A stretch of DNA of 10,881 nt from Micrococcales bacterium. Lineage in GTDB: Bacteria > Actinomycetota > Actinomycetes > Actinomycetales > Dermatophilaceae. Under the pieces are notes generated by a model. It searched no databases and had not been told where the DNA came from. It saw nothing but the letters and a program-made list of their open reading frames with translations. Shown piece by piece: positions 6,234 to 10,881 of the stretch (positions are counted from its first letter, which is position 1; each line of letters starts with the position of its first letter). Location of the stretch: assembly GCA_030452775.1 (NCBI GenBank), contig JAKDLQ010000060.1, positions 1-10,881 on the forward strand, written 5' to 3'. The translations under genes were made by a program, and so were the position numbers.

Positions 6234-7574
6234 TCATGACGATCCGGGCACCGGAGGGTCCGCCCTTCCCGGTTCGAGCACCTTGCCCACGCCCGGTCGG
6301 GCGTGCTCGAGGGCGAGCTCGAGCAGGGAGTCCGCCGCCTGGCGCGCGCTCTCCCCGCTCCACGTCATCCTGGCCGCGATGAGTCCCGACACGAGGGGAG
6401 TCGAGAAGGACGTGCCGCTCCAGTTCGCGAGGCCGGTGAGGAAGTTCGTCTTGCTGCCCTGCAGCGGCGGCTCCTCGTAGGTGTACCACCCGGTGGGGTA
6501 CGCGTTGACGACGTCGGAGCCGCGCGCGTAGACATCGACCCAGCTCCCGTGGTTGCTGTAGCCGGCGCGCTGCCCGTCGGTGTCGAGCGCGCCGACCGAG
6601 ACCGTCCAGGGGAATGCCGCCGGGTAGAACGGTCCGCGGTCGCCGTCATTGCCCGCGGCCGCGACGACGACCGTGCCCTTGACGTGCCGCAGCCGCTCCT
6701 CCCAGAAGACCTGGAGGGAGAGCAACGGGCGCCCGCCGCGGGTCCGGGTGCCCGCGGAGATGCTGATGATGTCGGGCATCCTCTCGAGGGCGGCGCCGAG
6801 GTCGTGCGACAGCTCGCTCTCGAGGACGGCCCCGCCGACGATGAGCAACGCGTCGACCGACACCTCCGCCGCTGGTGCCATCGTCCGCAGGACGCCGGCG
6901 ACGAAGGTGCCGTGCCCGGTGTAGTGACCGATGTCGGGCGGCTCCTCCTCACCGGTGACCCCTGCCAGCCAGGGGTGCTCGGCAACGACGTCGGATCGGA
7001 GTCCGGTGTCGACGACCGCGACCCGGGTCCCGGACCCGTCGGAGGCTGGGTCCGGGTTAATCCCCGGCTGGGGCGTTCCGGCCGAGGGCAGCGGTTCGGT
7101 GGCGGGGCAGCAGCTCGAGGTGGTGATGTGCAGGACATGGTCCGGGGTCGCGGTCCCGGCGCCGAACTGCTCGTCGAGCTCCTGGATCACCTCCATGGCA
7201 TCCCGCCCTTTAGGAAGGCGGTGCACGTAGAGGCCGGCGACCGGTGGCGAGGTACCCGCCTCGCTCTTCGCGGCCAGCGACTGGCCGAGCGTCTGGGCGA
7301 TCTCGCCGGCGTCGCGGTCGCGCGACAGGACGGTGTCGGCGCGGTAGAGGAAGATCGCGTCTTCGAGGCGGCCGCTCGGGTAGGGGACGACCTCGATGCC
7401 CTGGTCCCGGCGGAAGGCCTCGATGATCAACTCGAGCTGGCGCGCCTTGCGGCGGCCGCGCAGATCTTCGTTGCCGTGCTCCCACCACCGCAGGGACGGG
7501 TCCTCGGGAGTGTCAGGCTTGTTGGGAGTGTCGGGAGTGTCGGGCTTGGTGTCATCATCGTCGTGCGCAGTCAT
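6234..7574 (-). CDS. Cytoplasmic subtilisin-like serine protease (peptidase S8)
   Basis: This 446-residue peptidase has a complete S8 active site: Asp189 in VAVVDTGLRSD, His221 in GHYTGHGTFVAGV, the oxyanion Asn309 in VVAAAGNDGD, and Ser389 in WSGTSFSTPLVSG. There is no signal peptide or membrane segment, so it probably acts inside the cell, unlike most subtilases. Residues 9-27 are a Thr/Pro/Asp/Lys linker. Residues 28-155 form an extra domain ending in TPDHVLHITTSSCCPATEPLP, which by position resembles an inhibitory propeptide. The start ATG at 7574 has AAGGGG at 7583-7588; the frame continues upstream only as antisense of the CHAT gene. The gene is divergent from the TPR-CHAT gene, 45 bp away, suggesting shared control and function. 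The substrate is unknown. Confidence 0.9.
   Translation of the reverse strand: MTAHDDDDTKPDTPDTPNKPDTPEDPSLRWWEHGNEDLRGRRKARQLELIIEAFRRDQGIEVVPYPSGRLEDAIFLYRADTVLSRDRDAGEIAQTLGQSLAAKSEAGTSPPVAGLYVHRLPKGRDAMEVIQELDEQFGAGTATPDHVLHITTSSCCPATEPLPSAGTPQPGINPDPASDGSGTRVAVVDTGLRSDVVAEHPWLAGVTGEEEPPDIGHYTGHGTFVAGVLRTMAPAAEVSVDALLIVGGAVLESELSHDLGAALERMPDIISISAGTRTRGGRPLLSLQVFWEERLRHVKGTVVVAAAGNDGDRGPFYPAAFPWTVSVGALDTDGQRAGYSNHGSWVDVYARGSDVVNAYPTGWYTYEEPPLQGSKTNFLTGLANWSGTSFSTPLVSGLIAARMTWSGESARQAADSLLELALEHARPGVGKVLEPGRADPPVPGSS
7494..7550 (-). repeat. Short imperfect repeat encoding a Thr-Pro-Asp linker in the subtilase
   Basis: On the minus strand the 9-mer CCCGACACT and close variants recur, encoding PDTPDTPNKPDTPEDP (within residues 9-27). 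The result is an acidic, proline-rich disordered linker right after the DDDD stretch at the N-terminus. Such repeats vary in length by slippage. On the plus strand the same stretch must also carry any upstream promoter of the CHAT gene. Confidence 0.5.
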
Positions 7575-7619
7575 CGGACTGGCCCCTTTCACGGATCGGA
7601 CAGGACGGACAGGACGGAC
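7575..7619. promoter_or_regulatory. 45-bp shared divergent control region of subtilase and CHAT genes
   Basis: Only 45 bp separate the two start codons. The gap holds the subtilase Shine-Dalgarno site (AAGGGG, 7583-7588, minus strand), the CHAT Shine-Dalgarno site (AGGA, 7611-7614) and most of a 9-bp tandem repeat. Two full leadered promoters cannot fit, so each gene's promoter must overlap the coding start of the other. No convincing -10/-35 pair is visible. Confidence 0.5.
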
Positions 7620-7620
7620 A
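7597..7620 (+). repeat. 9-bp tandem repeat CGGACAGGA, 2.7 copies
   Basis: CGGACAGGA occurs at 7597-7605 and 7606-7614, followed by CGGACA at 7615-7620, whose last base is the A of the CHAT start codon. The final AGGA serves as its Shine-Dalgarno site. The repeat could be a direct-repeat operator or a slippage-prone element changing the spacing between the two divergent genes. Confidence 0.65.
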
Positions 7621-10322
7621 TGGTCAGGCGGGCGAGTGCATCCCAGCCGAGGGCACCGGAGCCGAATGCACCGCGTGTGACGACGCCGGACCTCGAGTCC
7701 CTTCTCACCTTGGCACTCTCCCAGCCGGACCGCACCTTGAGACTGGCCGAGGCGTGGCTCGCTGAGTCGCCGTCCGACCGGGTTGCCTCGGTCGCCCATC
7801 AGGCGATCTGCGTGGCCGAACGCGGGACGGGCCACATGAGGGAGGCCCTCGGGCACGGACGCGCCGCGCTCCGGCACGCACGGCGCGTCGATGCCGAGCG
7901 GCAGGGTGACGTGCTCGCCACCCTCGGCGCCACCCTCGTCTATGCCGGTCGGACCACGGAGGGTCTGCGGCTGCTCGAGGAGTCGATCCCCCTCACCCCG
8001 AAGCGCACCCTGGGCCGGGTGCTGCACCGTCGGGCGCACATTCTCGGCCTGCTCGGCCGCTACTCCGAGGCCCGTGCCGACCTCGACCGTGCCGTGCGCC
8101 ACAGCCACCGGCACGGGGACACGCTCTGGGAGGGCCGGTCCCTCGTCAACCGCAGCGACGTCCACCTCGCACTCGGCGAGGTCCGCCGCGCCGAGGACGA
8201 CGCCCGCCGCGCCGACCTACTGCTCACGAGCCTCGGGGAGCACTTCGAGGCGGTTCAGGCTCGCCACAACCAGGCCCTCGCCGCCTTCCACGCCGGTGAT
8301 CTCGTGGCCGCGCTGATCCTGCTCGACGCGGTCGACGACGGCTATCGGGCACTGGGGATCGACCCGGTCGACCTCGTCCTCGACCGTGCACAGGTGCAGC
8401 TCACGGCCGGCCTGACGACCGAGGCGCGGGCGATGCTCGACGATGCCCTCGCCCGCCGGTCCGTGCCGCCCGCCACGCGCGCCGAGCTACTCCTCATGGC
8501 GGCCCGGGCCGCGCTGGCCGGCGACGACCCTGCCGGTGCCGAGACCCTCGCCACGGAGGCGCGGAAGCTCTTCGCCGCCCAGCAGCGCCCGCGGTGGGCC
8601 CTGCAGGCCCGGGCCTTGGCGCTGCAGGCCCGCGATGTGACTCTCCAAGGCCAGCGTCGAGTGGCCCCGTCATCCACAGGTCGGCCGCTCCCTCATGGTC
8701 AGGAGCGCCGGCACGCCCGCGACACGGCCCGGCTCGTCACGGCGTTGCGCGAGCAGGGGTCACGCGAGCTGCCCGGCGCCCTCATGCTGCACGCCCGAGC
8801 GGCGGAGCGGGCCGGTTTGGACGCCGAGGTGGCGCGCAGCTACGCCGAAGCCGCCGGCACACGGCATACCGGTCCCCCGCTCGCCCGAGCCGCGGGATGG
8901 CTGGCTGCGGCCCGGCTCGCCGCACACCGGGGAGACCGGCGCGGTCTCTACGACGCCTGTCGCAGGGGGCTCGACGCGGTCGACGAGCACCGGGCCGTGC
9001 TCGGCGACCTCGAGCTGAGAGCCCTGGCGACCGGTCACGGCCGTGACCTCGCCGCGTTGGCCGAGGTCGAGGCCGCTCGGGCCCGCGATGCTCGCCGCCT
9101 GCTCTGGTGGAGCGAGCGGTGGCGCGCCACCTCGCTGCAGGTCGCCCCCCCCAGCCCGTCGGACCCCGCCCTGGAGCGCGACGCCGCCGCGCTGCGGGAC
9201 GTGACGAGGAGGCTCGATGCGGCCGAGGAGGACAGCCCGGCCGCGGCGGCGCTCTTTCGGGAACGGGCCCGGCGCGAAGGCGACGTGAGGCGCGCCTACC
9301 GCCACCGGCGTGGCACCGGCGCCGTGGGTACCGGCTTCGACGTCCGACACCTCGTCGGCGCACTCGGGGACACCGTCCTCATCTCCCTCAGCACGATCGA
9401 GGGCGTCCTACACGCCGTCACCATCGCACGCGGCCGGGTTCAGGTGCGGACGCTCGGCCCGATCGGCCCCGTCCTCGATGAGGCGCAGTTCGCGAGGTTC
9501 ACGTTGCGCCGCAGCGCCCACGGTCGCCCGAGCGCCCTCGACGCCACGGCAACGCGCCTCGAGGCTGCCCTCTTCGACACCCGGCCGCCCGGTTGGTCGG
9601 CCCCGCAAGTGGTCCTCGTGCCTCCGCCGGAGCTGCTGACCGTCCCATGGGGCTTGCTGCCGGTCTTCGCCGGGACCGCGCTGACCGTGAGCCCGTCGGC
9701 CACGCTCTGGCTCCGAGCGCGGCAGGGCCTCGCCACCTCGGCCAGGCCTGTCCCTGATGGGACGGCGCCGATCGGCCATGTCGCGCTCGTGACCGGTCCA
9801 GGCCTCACCTCCGGGCAGCGGGAGGCCACCGCACTCAGCCCGGTGTGTGACTCGGCTCGGGCCGTGGGCGGCGACGAGGCCACCGTTGCCGGGGCGCTCG
9901 ACGCGCTCGACGGCGCGCGGCTGGCACACATCGCGGCGCACGGGACCTTCCGGGCCGATGCGCCGCTCTTCTCATCGCTCAGCCTCGCCGACGGGCCGCT
10001 GACCGTGCACGACTTCGAGCGGCTACAGCGGCCACCGCGTTCGCTCATCCTGTCGGCGTGCGAGTCCGGTGCGGCCGCACCGATCGGCGCACATGAGGCG
10101 CTCGGGCTCGTGACGGGGCTGCTCGCGATGGGCACCTCCGGGGTGCTCGCGAGCATCGTTCCCGTCAACGACGACGCGACGGTCGCGGTCATGGGTCGCG
10201 TTCACGACGTCGTCGCACGGGGCGGCACCCTCGCCGATGCCTGGCTCGCCGCTCGGCAGGCCGCGGCGTCGGACCCATTGCTCACCGCGACGGCCGCCTC
10301 CTTCACGGCCTGGGGAGCGTGA
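7620..10322 (+). CDS. TPR-repeat protein with C-terminal CHAT (caspase-like) peptidase domain
   Basis: This 900-residue protein has an N-terminal helical array of TPR-like repeats (clear units near 96-125, 134-162, 172-203, 213-246, 252-280, 286-318, with more degenerate helices to about 540) and a C-terminal CHAT domain from about residue 573. The CHAT caspase-type dyad is intact: His774 in HIAAHGTF and Cys814 in LILSACESG. Family motifs VPPPELLTVPWGLLP, GLVTGLLAMGTSGVLASIVPVNDD and DAWLAARQAA are present. CHAT peptidases cleave proteins when the attached sensor (here TPR) detects a partner, as in Craspase TPR-CHAT or separase-like enzymes. The ATG at 7620 has AGGA five bases upstream; GTG at 7677 is a weaker alternative. 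There is no signal peptide. It is probably co-regulated with the divergent subtilase. The 3' end is duplicated downstream. Confidence 0.9.
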   Translation: MVRRASASQPRAPEPNAPRVTTPDLESLLTLALSQPDRTLRLAEAWLAESPSDRVASVAHQAICVAERGTGHMREALGHGRAALRHARRVDAERQGDVLATLGATLVYAGRTTEGLRLLEESIPLTPKRTLGRVLHRRAHILGLLGRYSEARADLDRAVRHSHRHGDTLWEGRSLVNRSDVHLALGEVRRAEDDARRADLLLTSLGEHFEAVQARHNQALAAFHAGDLVAALILLDAVDDGYRALGIDPVDLVLDRAQVQLTAGLTTEARAMLDDALARRSVPPATRAELLLMAARAALAGDDPAGAETLATEARKLFAAQQRPRWALQARALALQARDVTLQGQRRVAPSSTGRPLPHGQERRHARDTARLVTALREQGSRELPGALMLHARAAERAGLDAEVARSYAEAAGTRHTGPPLARAAGWLAAARLAAHRGDRRGLYDACRRGLDAVDEHRAVLGDLELRALATGHGRDLAALAEVEAARARDARRLLWWSERWRATSLQVAPPSPSDPALERDAAALRDVTRRLDAAEEDSPAAAALFRERARREGDVRRAYRHRRGTGAVGTGFDVRHLVGALGDTVLISLSTIEGVLHAVTIARGRVQVRTLGPIGPVLDEAQFARFTLRRSAHGRPSALDATATRLEAALFDTRPPGWSAPQVVLVPPPELLTVPWGLLPVFAGTALTVSPSATLWLRARQGLATSARPVPDGTAPIGHVALVTGPGLTSGQREATALSPVCDSARAVGGDEATVAGALDALDGARLAHIAAHGTFRADAPLFSSLSLADGPLTVHDFERLQRPPRSLILSACESGAAAPIGAHEALGLVTGLLAMGTSGVLASIVPVNDDATVAVMGRVHDVVARGGTLADAWLAARQAAASDPLLTATAASFTAWGA

Positions 10323-10338
10323 ACCCGAGCCTGTCCGG
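10282..10338 (+). repeat. 57-bp direct repeat, copy 1 (3' end of the CHAT gene)
   Basis: This copy covers the last 12 codons of the CHAT gene (TATAASFTAWGA), its stop and 16 bases beyond. It matches 10490-10546 at 56 of 57 positions. The only difference (C at 10295, G at 10503) is silent for alanine. Confidence 0.95.
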
Positions 10339-10393
10339 GGGGGCGATATGTGCCCCCGGGCCCGGCACCACGGGCCCGCCGAGACATATCGCT
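10339..10393. repeat. 55-bp nested stem-loop repeat, copy 1
   Basis: The outer arms GCGATATGT (10343-10351) and ACATATCGC (10384-10392) pair perfectly over 9 bp. The inner arms GGGCCCG (10358-10364) and CGGGCCC (10371-10377) pair perfectly over 7 bp around the loop GCACCA. The sequence is identical to 10827-10881. Short palindromic units of this type occur as REP-like or MITE-like elements, and the 9-bp outer arms could be terminal inverted repeats. No target-site duplication is visible. Confidence 0.9.
10343..10392 (+). terminator. Probable transcription terminator of the CHAT gene (same stem-loop)
   Basis: The stem-loop begins 21 bp after the CHAT stop codon. A 9-bp outer and a 7-bp all-GC inner stem would make a very stable RNA hairpin. 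There is no T-run after it, as is frequent for actinobacterial terminators, so termination is inferred. Confidence 0.4.
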
Positions 10394-10407
10394 ACCGTCG
10401 AGCGATA
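10387..10407. other. Alternative hairpin competing with the outer stem
   Basis: TATCGCT (10387-10393) can pair with AGCGATA (10401-10407) around a 7-base loop. The same bases form the right arm of the larger stem-loop, so the two structures exclude each other, as in attenuators. It follows a stop codon and precedes no clear gene, so a regulatory role is doubtful. Confidence 0.4.
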
Positions 10408-10489
10408 CCGGGCCCGACACGGGGACACCGGAGCCGCGCCCGCCGTGGCGGTCACCGGTCAGCCCAGCTCGAACCACTTGGTCACAAGG

Positions 10490-10546
10490 TCACCGCGACG
10501 GCGGCCTCCTTCACGGCCTGGGGAGCGTGAACCCGAGCCTGTCCGG
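10490..10546 (+). repeat. 57-bp direct repeat, copy 2
   Basis: This is the second copy of the CHAT gene 3' end, offset by 208 bp, with one silent difference. It encodes the same C-terminal residues and stop codon, preceded in frame by unrelated sequence (EPLGHKV). The sequences flanking the two copies differ on both sides. Confidence 0.95.
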
Positions 10547-10555
10547 ACGCGCGAA

Positions 10556-10686
10556 CGCAGGCGGTGCAGGCGCAGGACGCGCAGGCGCGAGGCGCAGGCG
10601 CGCGGGCGCAGGCGGTGCAGGCGCAGGACGCGCAGGCGCGCGGGCGCAGGAGGTGCAGGCGCAGGCACGCGGGCGCAGGAGGCGCC
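10556..10686. repeat. GC-rich minisatellite with units of decreasing length
   Basis: Units beginning CGCAGG start at 10556, 10607, 10645 and 10674, giving spacings of 51, 38 and 29 bp. The first two share 34 identical bases. Within units GCGCAGG-type heptamers recur. The spacings are not all multiples of three, so the array is not maintained as coding sequence. Confidence 0.8.
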
Positions 10687-10826
10687 GGTACCGGACGCGC
10701 GGGGCCGCGCAATGCCCAGCCGATCAGGTGTCGTCGGCGAGTGCCCCGCGGATGGGTGCCGATCGGCGAACTCGACGTACGTCCGTGCGGGTGAACACCC
10801 GTGCGAGGTACTCGATCGGTGTCGAC

Positions 10827-10881
10827 GGGGGCGATATGTGCCCCCGGGCCCGGCACCACGGGCCCGCCGAGACATATCGCT
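10827..10881. repeat. 55-bp nested stem-loop repeat, copy 2, cut by the window edge
   Basis: Identical to 10339-10393 over all 55 bases, offset by 488 bp. The left border is real: position 10826 is C, whereas 10338 is G. The right border is the end of the window, so the repeat may be longer. Confidence 0.9.

Larger units (their letters stand above)
10323..10881. other. Repeat-rich region without a supportable gene
   Basis: Downstream of the CHAT stop codon the open frames are Arg/Pro/Gly-rich and run through repeats in several frames, so I call no gene. The content is: the end of direct repeat copy 1; a nested stem-loop (10339-10393); an alternative hairpin (10387-10407); a short unique stretch; direct repeat copy 2 (10490-10546); a GC-rich minisatellite (10556-10686); about 140 bp of unique sequence; and a second exact stem-loop copy at the window edge. 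A minus-strand frame ending at the TGA 10726-10724 reads TPIEYLARVFTRTD further up. It could be the tail of a gene entering from the right, but it would have to read through the stem-loop, so it is weak. Confidence 0.6.

Noticed and set aside
6303..7619. In-frame extension of the CHAT protein upstream of 7620
   Set aside because: This stretch is antisense to the subtilase gene with its Asp/His/Ser motifs. The TPR-CHAT protein starts naturally at ATG 7620 with AGGA in front of it.
7677..7679. Alternative GTG start of the CHAT gene
   Set aside because: No Shine-Dalgarno site precedes it, whereas ATG 7620 has AGGA at five-base spacing.
10282..10546. Integrated element with attL/attR at the CHAT 3' end
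   Set aside because: The intervening segment is only 151 bp and carries no integrase or excisionase, so an intact element is not supported. The duplication is reported as a finding instead.
10459..10875. Minus-strand frame with MSRRARGAGPGGTYRP at both stem-loop copies
   Set aside because: The repeated peptide simply reflects the duplicated stem-loop, and the rest runs through the minisatellite. There is no Shine-Dalgarno site or family similarity.
10724..10881. Possible tail of a minus-strand gene entering from the right (TPIEYLARVFTRTD...)
   Set aside because: The short frame looks somewhat protein-like, but it must cross the stem-loop repeat, its third-position GC is ordinary for the window, and no domain is recognisable.
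10339..10881. CRISPR array
   Set aside because: There are only two copies of each repeat, the spacings are unequal (208 and 488 bp), no cas genes are present, and the minisatellite has no spacer-like unique segments.

Overview
The window is about 70% GC. Its start-site features (frequent GTG starts, a leaderless-type promoter, purine-rich Shine-Dalgarno sites, TANNNT-type -10 boxes) and its gene families (universal stress protein, formylglycine-generating enzyme with both copper-ligand cysteines, CHAT and subtilase proteins) point to a high-GC actinobacterium. I cannot name the genus from sequence alone.

Layout, left to right. Positions 1-343 hold no supportable gene, only hairpins. On the minus strand, a two-gene operon (1938 to 344) encodes a 65-residue GatC/AtzG-like subunit, translationally coupled by an ATGA overlap to an amidase-signature hydrolase. 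Divergent from it, on the plus strand, lie a universal stress protein (2134-2655), a HerA/DUF87-type ATPase starting at GTG (2750-3889) and a small lipoprotein (4006-4422). A formylglycine-generating enzyme (FGE) is on the minus strand (5494 to 4523), divergent from a seven-helix membrane protein (5612-6193).

The most interesting block is 6234-10322. A subtilisin-like protease with no signal peptide (446 aa, minus) and a 900-residue TPR-CHAT protein (plus) are divergently transcribed, with only 45 bp between their start codons. That gap contains a 9-bp tandem repeat. Both proteins keep full catalytic residue sets (Asp/His/Ser and His/Cys). A two-protease signalling module, perhaps with the CHAT peptidase acting on the subtilase or on a shared target, is a reasonable hypothesis. 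Nothing in the sequence proves it.

The last 560 bp carry no convincing gene and are unusually repetitive. The 3' end of the CHAT gene (57 bp) is duplicated 208 bp downstream with one synonymous change. A 55-bp nested stem-loop occurs at 10339 and again, identically, as the last 55 bases of the window. Between them lies a GC-rich minisatellite with shrinking units. This may be a repeat array, the scar of a recombination or insertion event, or partly an assembly artefact. Separately, the 8-mer CGGCATAC occurs seven times across the window, far more often than its composition predicts.
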